A stretch of DNA of 6,865 nucleotides from an uncultured Bacilli bacterium (lineage in GTDB: Bacteria; Bacillota_I; Bacilli_A; RF39; UBA660), in NCBI GenBank assembly GCA_947630865.1, contig CANRJE010000075.1, positions 1-6,865 of the forward strand, in the 5' to 3' direction. Every line of letters starts with the position of its first letter. Position 1 is the stretch's first letter. Below, in pieces: positions 1-6,049 of this stretch. The notes under the pieces were generated by a model. That model did not search any database and was not told the origin of the DNA. It was given only the letters and a program-made list of their open reading frames with translations. Position numbers and translations under genes: made by a program.

Positions 1-4
1 GGTG
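1..4 (+). other. 5' exon remnant: upstream half of the murG ribosome-binding site
   Basis: These four bases (GGTG) lie just before the GTGCG that opens the group II intron. Joined to the first 3' exon bases (1917-1924) they give GGTGATAAAATG, a normal Shine-Dalgarno with five bases before the murG ATG. The same 12 bases stand intact before the gene at 6059. The rest of the 5' exon, including the upstream part of the SD and any preceding gene, is outside the window, so the boundary rests on the intron 5' consensus and on pairing with EBS1. Confidence 0.7.
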
Positions 5-516
5 GTGCGTCAGTTCGGCGTATAATATATAGTTGGTGGAAACCCAACATGGTAATCCCTAGCAAGGAGCCATTAGTTAGCCTTGGAGCCGAAGTCGTGA
101 GATTAGGTTTAAGCGTAGGTAAACAAGAGTTCGAGCCGTAATGCGAAAGCGTGAAGTTATGGAGCCTCGTAAAATAATATATAAGTAGATGTTGATAGGG
201 TCACCGACCTAGCAAACAATATCGGTAGTGTCGTTAAGCGAGACATTATGAGAAATCTACCGGGGTCTTTAGGACATGGCGAGTTCTACATTGTTATATT
301 ATACGTACCTGAGAGAACTTATATGTTCTCAAGTCTAGAAGGTTTAAAACACCAATAGTAAAGAGTAATGAATATACAAGGACTTGGGTACCCCAAGGTA
401 TTCAAAAGGCATATAAGTAGTCGGACTAGTCCATAGTAGCAAAGAAAGAGGTAATGACTCCAGAGCAAAGGGACTAGCAAATAATCGTTTCTTTAGAGAA
501 ACACTTTACAACCCAT
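5..516 (+). ncRNA. Group II intron ribozyme domains I-III and start of domain IV
   Basis: This stretch has no gene; it is the catalytic RNA scaffold. Several local hairpins can be read directly. One at 32-48 has a stem with one bulged U and a GAAA loop (39-42). One at 196-211 is the probable exon-binding hairpin. One is GAGAAC/GTTCTC at 313-318/325-330. One is GTTTCT/AGAAAC at 487-492/497-502, just before the maturase ribosome-binding site. The phrase CCTAGCAAGG around 58-67 resembles conserved domain I sequence. I did not assign all domain boundaries or tertiary contacts, which needs a covariance model. A TATAAT at 21-26 is most likely part of the RNA structure, not a promoter. Confidence 0.8.
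196..211 (+). other. Proposed EBS1 exon-binding loop of the intron
   Basis: TAGG (196-199) pairs with CCTA (208-211) and presents the eight-base loop GTCACCGA (200-207). C202-A203-C204-C205 is complementary to the last four 5' exon bases GGTG (1-4). U201, just 5' of it, can pair with the first 3' exon base, A1917, as the delta contact does in subgroup IIA introns. This fits the usual terminal-loop location of EBS1 in domain I. If EBS1 is six bases long, it predicts T then C or T just upstream of this window. No EBS2 was identified because its exon partner is out of view. Confidence 0.6.
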
Positions 517-525
517 GAGGAGGAG
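517..525 (+). promoter_or_regulatory. Strong ribosome-binding site of the intron maturase
   Basis: GAGGAGGAG lies six bases before a GTG and decides the start at 532 (GTG GAA AAT). In studied introns the maturase binds the domain IV region near its own ribosome-binding site and represses its translation. That control is plausible here but is not shown by the sequence. Confidence 0.8.
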
Positions 526-531
526 TATAAA

Positions 532-1803
532 GTGGAAAATGAACGAAAAGATATAAAATACTATGCTCAAAGAAATATCAAAGTGGAAAACTTAATTCAT
601 TTAGTCAATAAAGAGAGATTAAAAGAACAACACAGAAAACAGCAAAAGAACAAAGCAAGTGGAATAGATAAAGTAACTAAAGAAGAATATGCCAAAAACT
701 TAGAAGAAAACATAGATAACTTAATAGAGCGAATGAAGAAAACTAGTTACAAACCATTACCAGTCAAAAGAACATACATACCCAAAGCAAATGGGAAATT
801 GAGACCGCTAGGGATACCAGCATATGAGGATAAACTAGTACAAGGAATAATGGCGGAGGTGCTAAATGAAGTATATGAGTGCAAATTTCTAAACAATTCA
901 TATGGTTTTAGACCAAATAAAAGCTGTCATCAAGCAATTAGAGAAATAAATCAAAGAATTATGATAAACAAAGTAAACTATATATTAGACTGTGACATAA
1001 AAGGTTTCTTTGATAATGTTAACCATAAATGGCTAATGAAATTTTTAGAACATGATATTAAAGACAAAACATTTCTAAGATATATCAATAGGTTTCTAAT
1101 AAGTGGTTATATGGAAGAGATGAAATATCATGAAACAGACAAAGGAACACCACAAGGCGGACTAATATCGCCAATACTTGCGAATGTATATCTACATTAT
1201 GTGCTAGATTTATTTTTTGAAAAGTATATTAAACCTAGATTAAAAGGAGAAGCATATTTAGTAAGATATGCAGATGATTTCTTGATAATGTTTCAATACG
1301 AAGAAGAAGCAAAACAAGTTTATAAAACACTGACAAGAAGATTAGCAAAATTTGGACTAGAAATGGAGAAAGAAAAGACAAGAATAGTACCATTTGGAAG
1401 ATACAAAGGTACAAAAGAAACTTTTGATTTTCTGGGTTTTACGCATTATAATGGAATAACAAGAACAGGAAAATATACAATAGGACATAAGATAAGCAAG
1501 AAGAAAAGAAAGTGCAAACAACAAACAATTACAAAATGGATAAAGGAACATAGGACATATAAATTTATTGAAACAATCAAATTATTAAACAAGAAACTAA
1601 CAGGATTATATGCTTACTATGGAATAAATGGAATGTTAAAAGAACTCTACAAGATTTATTTTCATACTATCTATGCCTTGAGAAGTAGCATATTTAGAAG
1701 AAGTCAAAGGAAACTAGATACAAGAACATTTAATAAGATACTTACAAGAGTTCCTATAGTAAAACCAAAAATATATCAAGATATATGGGCATGGAATATA
1801 TAA
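532..1803 (+). CDS. ltrA: Group II intron-encoded reverse transcriptase/maturase, no endonuclease domain
   Basis: The protein assists intron splicing as a maturase and copies intron RNA into DNA during homing. Its 423 residues start at a GTG with a strong SD. RT blocks in order: about 73-104 (YIPKANGKLRPLGIP), SYGFRPNKSCHQAI (123-136), DCDIKGFFDNVNH (153-165, catalytic D155), GTPQGGLISPILANVYLH (205-222), RYADDFLI (245-252, with the catalytic YADD aspartates) and FDFLGFTHY (298-306). A basic maturase/X region follows (about 315-410; YYGINGML near 362-369, RRSQRK near 389-394). It ends near residue 423 without the DNA-binding and HNH endonuclease extension of the roughly 600-residue LtrA type. 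All catalytic residues are present, so it looks functional. It lies in domain IV, eleven bases upstream of domain V. Ile is largely ATA-coded, somewhat unlike the neighbouring murB, in keeping with a transferred element. The symbol is the generic family name. Confidence 0.96.
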   Translation: MENERKDIKYYAQRNIKVENLIHLVNKERLKEQHRKQQKNKASGIDKVTKEEYAKNLEENIDNLIERMKKTSYKPLPVKRTYIPKANGKLRPLGIPAYEDKLVQGIMAEVLNEVYECKFLNNSYGFRPNKSCHQAIREINQRIMINKVNYILDCDIKGFFDNVNHKWLMKFLEHDIKDKTFLRYINRFLISGYMEEMKYHETDKGTPQGGLISPILANVYLHYVLDLFFEKYIKPRLKGEAYLVRYADDFLIMFQYEEEAKQVYKTLTRRLAKFGLEMEKEKTRIVPFGRYKGTKETFDFLGFTHYNGITRTGKYTIGHKISKKKRKCKQQTITKWIKEHRTYKFIETIKLLNKKLTGLYAYYGINGMLKELYKIYFHTIYALRSSIFRRSQRKLDTRTFNKILTRVPIVKPKIYQDIWAWNI

Positions 1804-1814
1804 GATTATTTGAA

Positions 1815-1847
1815 GAGCCTATTGCCTTAATTGGGCACGATGGGTTC
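1815..1847 (+). ncRNA. Group II intron domain V (catalytic hairpin)
   Basis: GAGCC (1815-1819) pairs with GGTTC (1843-1847), TAT (1820-1822) with ATG (1840-1842), and TGCC (1823-1826) with GGCA (1834-1837). The two-base catalytic bulge CG is at 1838-1839 and the apical segment is 1827-1833. The triad lies in the lower stem. It is 33 nt, one less than the common 34-nt form, and has a loose UUAAUUG apex instead of a clear GNRA loop. The pairing and the bulge make the assignment secure. Confidence 0.9.
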
Positions 1848-1916
1848 TGTGAGGGGCAATGAGACAAACCTCTCACTAAATGAAAGAGAGGTGTAGTCGA
1901 GACTTGTCTACTCGAC
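1848..1916 (+). ncRNA. Group II intron domain VI with branch-point A1910 and 3' splice site
   Basis: GAGGGGCAA (1851-1859) pairs with TTGTCT-CTC (1904-1909 and 1911-1913), leaving A1910 bulged seven bases before the 3' end, the normal branch-point position. An inner hairpin, ACCTCTC (1868-1874) with GAGAGGT (1886-1892), caps the domain. The terminal GAC is 1914-1916 and the 3' exon starts at A1917, five bases before the murG ATG. An alternative fold that breaks this helix is given as its own entry. Confidence 0.85.
1849..1916 (+). promoter_or_regulatory. Possible alternative, splicing-incompatible fold of domain VI
   Basis: GTGAGGGG (1849-1856) is complementary to CCTCTCAC (1869-1876) over eight pairs (one G-U). 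GTCGAG (1896-1901) is complementary to CTCGAC (1911-1916) over six Watson-Crick pairs. Both hairpins use bases that the standard domain VI needs, so the two states exclude each other. In the alternative state the branch A sits in a loop and the 3' splice site in a stem, while GAGAGGTG (1886-1893) is single-stranded. This is seen only as complementarity; whether the RNA uses it is unknown. Confidence 0.35.
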
Positions 1917-1921
1917 ATAAA

Positions 1922-3016
1922 ATGCGTGTTATTATAAGTGCTGGTGGGACAGGAGGACATATTTATCCTGCTCTTAGTATAATTAAGAAAATAAAAGAAA
2001 AAGAAAAAAATTCTGAATTTTTATACATAGGAACACTTGACAGAATGGAACACGAGATAATTCCTAAAGAAGGAATACCTTATTTTGGAATAGAAATATC
2101 AGGTCTTAGTAAAAATATAGGTAAAACTCTTAAAAGTTTAAAATCTTTAAGAAAATCTATTAAAATAGTTAAAAATAAAATATTAGAATTTAATCCAGAT
2201 ATTGTAATTGGAGTAGGTGGATATGTAACATTTCCAGTTATTTATAGTGCTAAGAAATTAGGATATAAAACATTTATTCATGAACAAAATTCTATACCAG
2301 GTAAATCTAATAAAATATTAGTTAAATATGCAGATAAAATTGCTGTTAGTCTACCTGGAAGTTTAAAATATTTTCCAAAAGAAAAAGCAACTTTTACAGG
2401 TAATCCAAGAAGTAGTGAAGTTATAACTGCTAAATCTCTTAATAAGTCTACACTAGGTTTTTCTAAAAATAAAAAATTAGTTTTAATTGTAATGGGATCT
2501 CAAGGTTCAATGACAATCAATGAAGAATTAAGAAAAATAATTAAAAAGTTTAAGAATAAAGAGTATGAAGTTTTAATAATAACAGGTAATAATTACTATA
2601 AAGATTTTAAAAATCTAGAGACAAATAATGTTAAAATTGTACCTTTTTTAAACAATATGTTGAATGTTTTAAAAATTTGTGATTTAATAGTTACACGAGC
2701 GGGAGCCTCGACAATATCAGAGATAACAGCAATAGGTTTACCTAGTATTTTAGTTCCTAGTCCTTATGTTGCTAATAATCATCAATTTTATAATGCGATG
2801 GAATTAGTAGATGCTAAGGCTAGTATTCTACTAGAAGAAAAAGATTTTAATGATAAGAATTTATTAGAAAAAATCGATTTAGTTCTAAATGATGAAAAGT
2901 TATATAATGAAATGCATACTAATGCTTTAAAATTAGGACAACCTTCTAGTACCGAGAAAATTTATCAGTTAATTAAAGAATTGGTAGGTAATGGAAATGG
3001 AAAAGATAATCAATGA
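1922..3016 (+). CDS. murG: MurG, undecaprenyl-PP-MurNAc-pentapeptide GlcNAc transferase
   Basis: MurG transfers GlcNAc from UDP-GlcNAc to lipid I, making lipid II at the inner face of the membrane, the last cytoplasmic step of peptidoglycan synthesis. From the ATG at 1922 it has 364 residues, about the length of Bacillus MurG. Visible motifs: GGTGGHIYP (8-16), GVGGYVTFP (97-105), HEQNSIPGKSN (120-130), TGNPRSSE (159-166), MGSQGS (191-196, the second G-loop), TRAGAST (258-264) and PYVANNHQFYNA (281-292, donor-nucleotide side). The frame stays open upstream to an ATG at 1880, but those 14 codons are intron sequence and the family N-terminus is MRVIISAGGTGG, so 1922 is chosen. Its SD is split by the intron: normal translation should need splicing. 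It overlaps murB by 20 bases. No own promoter is visible, so it probably depends on transcription through the intron. Confidence 0.97.
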   Translation: MRVIISAGGTGGHIYPALSIIKKIKEKEKNSEFLYIGTLDRMEHEIIPKEGIPYFGIEISGLSKNIGKTLKSLKSLRKSIKIVKNKILEFNPDIVIGVGGYVTFPVIYSAKKLGYKTFIHEQNSIPGKSNKILVKYADKIAVSLPGSLKYFPKEKATFTGNPRSSEVITAKSLNKSTLGFSKNKKLVLIVMGSQGSMTINEELRKIIKKFKNKEYEVLIITGNNYYKDFKNLETNNVKIVPFLNNMLNVLKICDLIVTRAGASTISEITAIGLPSILVPSPYVANNHQFYNAMELVDAKASILLEEKDFNDKNLLEKIDLVLNDEKLYNEMHTNALKLGQPSSTEKIYQLIKELVGNGNGKDNQ

Positions 3017-3905
3017 AATAATGGCTAAGAAAATTGGAGATCTTGTTGTAGATGCTTCTTTAGCCAAATATACAACTTATCGAGTTGGAGGAACTGCTTC
3101 TATTTTAGTTTATCCTAAAAACATTGATAAGTTGATTGAATTAATGGAAATTATTAATCGAGAAAATATTAAATACTTCATTTTAGGAAATGGCAGTAAT
3201 GTTTTATTCAGCGATAAAGTATATGAAGGTATTATTATTAAATTAGATAAGTTTGATGAGTTTGAAATTGAATCTAATAATGTTCGAGTTGGAGCAGGGT
3301 ATAATCTTGTTAAGTTAGCTAATGAAGTTGCCAAACTTGGACTTGCAGGACTTGAATTTGCATCTGGTATTCCAGGAACTTTAGGTGGAGCAGTATTCAT
3401 GAATGCTGGTGCTTATAATTCTGAAATGCGAAATGTTGTAAAGAGTGTAAAAGTTTTAACTCCTGATTTAAAAGTAATTAATTTAACTAATTCCGAAATG
3501 GAATTTGATTATCGTGATAGTTTTTTACAACATAATAAGGGTTATATTTGTCTTGAAGCAACATTAAAACTTATACCAGGTGATAAAGAGTTATTAGAAG
3601 AAGTAATCAAGGATAGAAAACTAAAAAGAAAAAGAACCCAACCTTTAGAATATCCAACAGCAGGTTCAGTTTTCCGTAATCCTGATTCTATGTATGCAGG
3701 AAAATTAATAGAAAATTTAAATTTAAAAGGTTATCAAATAGGTGGAGCTATGATTAGTAAAAAACATGCTAATTTTATAATCAATAAAAAGGATGCTAAA
3801 GCTTCAGATATTAAAGATATAATTGATATAATAAAAGAAAAAGTCTATAAAGAATATGGCATAAAATTAAGAGTTGAACAACGACTTGTTAATTGGGATG
3901 ATTAA
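2997..3905 (+). CDS. murB: MurB, UDP-N-acetylenolpyruvoylglucosamine reductase (type II)
   Basis: MurB is a cytoplasmic FAD enzyme that uses NADPH to reduce UDP-GlcNAc-enolpyruvate to UDP-MurNAc. Numbered from 2997 (302 residues): TTYRVGG (26-32), GNGSNVLFSD (64-73) and GIPGTLGGAVFMNAGAY (124-140) form the FAD-binding part. YRDS (172-175) and the short length point to the type II form. AGSVFRNP (222-229) holds the proton-donor Ser224, and Glu294 in RVEQRL is the likely C-terminal catalytic acid. Two starts are possible, ATG 2991 and ATG 2997. The SD-like GGTAGG (2983-2988) is eight bases from 2997 but only two from 2991, so 2997 is preferred. The start lies inside the end of murG, which suggests translational coupling. 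One base separates its stop from divIB. Confidence 0.95.
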   Translation: MEKIINEIMAKKIGDLVVDASLAKYTTYRVGGTASILVYPKNIDKLIELMEIINRENIKYFILGNGSNVLFSDKVYEGIIIKLDKFDEFEIESNNVRVGAGYNLVKLANEVAKLGLAGLEFASGIPGTLGGAVFMNAGAYNSEMRNVVKSVKVLTPDLKVINLTNSEMEFDYRDSFLQHNKGYICLEATLKLIPGDKELLEEVIKDRKLKRKRTQPLEYPTAGSVFRNPDSMYAGKLIENLNLKGYQIGGAMISKKHANFIINKKDAKASDIKDIIDIIKEKVYKEYGIKLRVEQRLVNWDD

Positions 3906-3906
3906 A

Positions 3907-4599
3907 ATGCGAAGAAAAAAGAATAAAAAGAGTAAAAAAAATAAAAATTTGAAAAAGAAATTACTAAAGTTTTTAATTTTTCTTTTAATTGTAGGAATAA
4001 TTGTTCTTTTCGTGATGACAATTAAAATTAAAAACATTTATGTTGTTGGTAATAATTTATTAAGTGATCAAGAAATAATTGAATTAGCTGGAATTGAAGA
4101 TTATCCAAAGTTATTTTCTAAATCATCTTTAAGTATTGAAAATAAAATTAAATTAAATCAATACATAGAAGATGTTAAAGTTAAGAAAAATTTATTTGGT
4201 AAAGTTACAATTGAAGTTACAGAATATAAAGTTCTTTTAAAAAATGAATTAGATAATACTATTTATTTATCAAATTATAAAACTTTACCTACTGATAATC
4301 AAATAGTTGGAATACCAACTTTAATTAATGCAGTTCCACAAGATATTTTAAATAAATTCTTAGATAGTTTAGCAAAAGTTGATGATGGTATTCTTTCTAA
4401 GATATCAGAAGTAGAATACAGACCTGATAAATATTATAATGATTTATTTCTTTTCTATATGAATGATGGTAACTATGTATATGTTACAACTAGAAGACTT
4501 AAATATATTAATAAATATGATGAAGTATTAGTAACTCTTGATGGACAAAAAGGTATTTGGAATTTATATGATGGAAGTCATGTTGAAAAATTTTCTTAA
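3907..4599 (+). CDS. divIB: DivIB/FtsQ-type cell-division protein
   Basis: This is a bitopic divisome protein which, in known systems, works with DivIC and FtsL in septal wall synthesis. From ATG 3907 it has 230 residues. There is a very basic cytoplasmic tail (1-21, mostly Lys/Arg), one membrane segment (about 22-38, FLIFLLIVGIIVLFVM), a POTRA domain starting at IKIKNIYVVGNNLLSDQEI (39-57) and running to about 107 (TIEVTEYK), then an extracellular beta domain to about 225. The acidic or disordered C-terminal tail of many DivIBs is absent. The frame is open upstream to a TTG at 3874 and an ATG at 3898, both inside murB. The SD-like GGGATGA (3895-3901) fits 3907 best. Placement after murB matches the Bacillus dcw order. 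Sequence similarity in this family is low, so domain layout and context carry the call. Confidence 0.9.
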   Translation: MRRKKNKKSKKNKNLKKKLLKFLIFLLIVGIIVLFVMTIKIKNIYVVGNNLLSDQEIIELAGIEDYPKLFSKSSLSIENKIKLNQYIEDVKVKKNLFGKVTIEVTEYKVLLKNELDNTIYLSNYKTLPTDNQIVGIPTLINAVPQDILNKFLDSLAKVDDGILSKISEVEYRPDKYYNDLFLFYMNDGNYVYVTTRRLKYINKYDEVLVTLDGQKGIWNLYDGSHVEKFS

Positions 4600-4619
4600 T
4601 ATCTTTTTTTTTAGCTTTA

Positions 4620-4635
4620 TGCTATAATGTTATAG
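4620..4635 (+). promoter_or_regulatory. Extended -10 promoter of scpAB
   Basis: TGCTATAAT (4620-4628) is a perfect extended -10 (TGn plus TATAAT) with a predicted start near 4635. No good -35 is seen at the right distance (TATCTT at 4600-4605 is poor), which extended -10 promoters can tolerate. It lies in the only sizeable gap between divIB and scpA and gives a leader of about 17 bases, containing an SD-like AGGAAGTGAG just before the ATG. A run of nine T (4604-4612) lies upstream, without a convincing hairpin. Confidence 0.7.
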
Positions 4636-4651
4636 GATAGGAAGTGAGATT

Positions 4652-5356
4652 ATGTATGATATTAGTCTAGATAATTTTCAAGGACCAATGGATTTACTTT
4701 TACATTTAATAAAAAAGAAAAAAATGAACATCTTAGATATTAAATTAGAAGTTATTGTAGATGAATATCTAAATTATATTAACTCACTTGAAAGTATGAA
4801 TTTAAATATTGCTAGTAGTTATTTAGTTATGGCTTCTGAACTAATAGAAATAAAATCAAGAATGTTACTTCCAAATGAAGATTTAGAAGGTGAAGTAGAA
4901 GAATTAAAAACAGATTTAGTTAATAGATTAATTGAATATGAAAAATATAAAAGTTTAGTTCCAACATTTAGAGAATTAGAAGAAGAACGTAGTAATTATC
5001 AAACTAAAAGTCCATCTAATATTTTAGAATATAAAGATGATACTATAATTGAAAGTAATTTAAGTATGGAAGATTTGATAAATGCTTATAAAAAATTTTT
5101 AGAAAGAATTGAAGCTGAAAAACCAATTCCAACTAAAGTTACTAAAAAAGAAATATCTGTTGATGAACAAATTAAAAGTATTCGTTTGAAATTTAAAAAC
5201 CAAAAAAAGATTAACTTTTTTGATTTATTTGATATTGTATCTAAAGATTATATTATAGCAACTTTTTTAGCAATTCTAGAAATGTCTAGTAAAAGAGAAA
5301 TTAGAATTATGCAAGAAGGAAATTTTGATAATATTGTATGTGAGGTAGTGAAATGA
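4652..5356 (+). CDS. scpA: ScpA, kleisin subunit of the SMC-ScpAB complex
   Basis: ScpA bridges the two heads of the SMC dimer and carries ScpB, forming the bacterial condensin that organises and segregates the chromosome. The protein has 234 residues, close to the roughly 250 of Bacillus. The family N-terminus FQGPMDLLLHLI is at 9-20, followed by the helical SMC-neck-binding part with EIKSRMLLP (66-74). A charged, mostly helical linker follows (about 76-165; it would hold the ScpB-binding segment), then a C-terminal winged helix (about 165-234; TFLAILEMSSKREI near 204-217) that binds the SMC cap. AGGAAGTGAG ends four bases before the ATG. The stop overlaps scpB as ATGA, the usual scpA-scpB arrangement. 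It has its own promoter just upstream and is probably not dependent on the dcw transcript. Confidence 0.96.
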   Translation: MYDISLDNFQGPMDLLLHLIKKKKMNILDIKLEVIVDEYLNYINSLESMNLNIASSYLVMASELIEIKSRMLLPNEDLEGEVEELKTDLVNRLIEYEKYKSLVPTFRELEEERSNYQTKSPSNILEYKDDTIIESNLSMEDLINAYKKFLERIEAEKPIPTKVTKKEISVDEQIKSIRLKFKNQKKINFFDLFDIVSKDYIIATFLAILEMSSKREIRIMQEGNFDNIVCEVVK

Positions 5357-5922
5357 ACTTAAAGGGTGTTTTAGAAGGTATCTTGTTTGTTCAAGGTGAT
5401 GATGGAGCAACATTAGAAGAATTAGAAAAAATTTTAGAAATTGATACTGAAGAGATTAAAAAATTAATTTTAGAACTTAAAAATGATTATGAAAAAGATG
5501 ATAGAGGAATTAGATTAACTATCTTAGGAGATGCTTTTAAACTAACAACTAAAAAAGAGCATAAAGAGTATTATAAGAAGTTACTAGAAACTGATGAAAA
5601 TAAAACTTTATCTGGAGGAGCAATAGAAACTTTAGCTATTATTGCTTATAATGAACCAATTACAAGAGTTGAAGTTGATGAAATTAGAGGAGTTAGTAGT
5701 GCTCCTTTAATGCGTAAGTTAGTAGCTAAAGGACTTATTAAAGAAGTAGGTAAAAGTAATTTACCAGGTAGACCTATTTTATATAAAACAACAAGTGAAT
5801 TTTTAGATTATTTTAATATGCAATCTTTATCTGATTTACCAAAGATTGAAGCAATTACAGAAGTTGTTGATGAAATAGATTTATATGATTCTAAATATAA
5901 AGAAGATTCAGAAGTAATTTAA
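5353..5922 (+). CDS. scpB: ScpB, winged-helix partner of ScpA
   Basis: ScpB dimers bind the middle of ScpA and regulate SMC ATPase and DNA gating. The protein has 189 residues (about 197 in Bacillus). The first winged helix is about 1-78 (LKGVLEGILFVQGDDGAT at 3-20, the dimerising half). The second is about 86-156, with LSGGAIETLAIIAYNEPITR (86-105), EIRGVSS (110-116) and GRPILYKTTSEFLDYF (139-154). A short acidic tail follows. The start ATG overlaps the scpA stop by four bases (ATGA), with GAGGT (5342-5346) as ribosome-binding site, so translation is probably coupled and stoichiometry set. A terminator follows three bases after the stop, closing the scpAB unit. Confidence 0.96.
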   Translation: MNLKGVLEGILFVQGDDGATLEELEKILEIDTEEIKKLILELKNDYEKDDRGIRLTILGDAFKLTTKKEHKEYYKKLLETDENKTLSGGAIETLAIIAYNEPITRVEVDEIRGVSSAPLMRKLVAKGLIKEVGKSNLPGRPILYKTTSEFLDYFNMQSLSDLPKIEAITEVVDEIDLYDSKYKEDSEVI

Positions 5923-5925
5923 ATT

Positions 5926-5954
5926 TTATCCCCAATTTGGTGGATAATTTTTTT
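5926..5954 (+). terminator. Rho-independent terminator after scpB
   Basis: TTATCC (5926-5931) pairs with GGATAA (5942-5947) and CCA (5932-5934) with TGG (5938-5940), with one bulged T (5941) and an ATT loop. Seven T follow (5948-5954). It lies directly behind the scpB stop. Confidence 0.85.
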
Positions 5955-6024
5955 AATACTTAAAATTAAAAAAATTTTATTTGGTGTATATTAATAATGA
6001 CGGGAAAATTAATATATTGAAAAA

Positions 6025-6030
6025 TATAAT
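6025..6030 (+). promoter_or_regulatory. Possible -10 box of the HIRAN-domain gene
   Basis: A perfect TATAAT lies 28 bases before the ATG at 6059, with a predicted start near 6037, downstream of the scpB terminator. No -35 sits at 16-18 bases; the nearest TTGACA-like word (ATGACG, 5997-6002) is 22 bases away. In such AT-rich DNA a TATAAT can occur by chance, so support is moderate. Nothing else was recognised between 5955 and 6058. Confidence 0.45.
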
Positions 6031-6049
6031 AAAAACAAATTGAAATGAT

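Larger units (their letters stand above)
5..1916 (+). mobile_element. Group II intron (retroelement) inserted in the murG ribosome-binding site
   Basis: This is an apparently full-length, self-splicing retroelement that moves by target-primed reverse transcription of its spliced lariat RNA. Seen in the sequence: a GTGCG 5' end, about 510 nt of structured leader, one reverse transcriptase/maturase gene in the domain IV position, a 33-nt domain V, a domain VI with a bulged A seven bases from the 3' end, and a 3' end in CTACTCGAC. It lies in the same orientation as murG, and splicing would restore the SD-to-ATG spacing. No frameshift or internal stop is visible, so it is probably active or recently so. 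The encoded protein lacks an endonuclease domain, which in known families (for example bacterial classes C to F) goes with priming from nascent strands at replication forks. The 3' end and domain VI do not look like class C, but I cannot fix the class by eye. Confidence 0.93.

Noticed and set aside
21..26. TATAAT near the intron 5' end as a promoter
   Set aside because: It lies inside the ribozyme domain I, no -35 can be seen in the window, and such words are frequent in AT-rich DNA.
1357..1551. Minus-strand open frame opposite the reverse transcriptase
   Set aside because: Shadow frame of a conserved gene, with low-complexity composition and no SD. The same applies to minus-strand frames at 1754-1960 and 3110-3400.
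1896..1916. GTCGAG/CTCGAC hairpin as a transcription terminator before murG
   Set aside because: It is followed by ATAAAATG, not a T-run, and it overlaps domain VI, so an RNA-folding role is more likely.
1880..1921. In-frame ATG at 1880 that would extend MurG by 14 residues
   Set aside because: It lies in intron domain VI, has no SD directly before it, and the added residues are absent from the MurG family, whose N-terminus matches 1922.
3874..3906. In-frame TTG 3874 and ATG 3898 as longer DivIB starts
   Set aside because: Both sit inside murB; the SD-like GGGATGA is correctly spaced only for ATG 3907, and the Lys/Arg-rich tail starting there is typical.
4584..4612. T-run after divIB as a terminator
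   Set aside because: Nine T follow only a weak GAAA/TTTC pairing that lies well upstream; no stable hairpin abuts the run.
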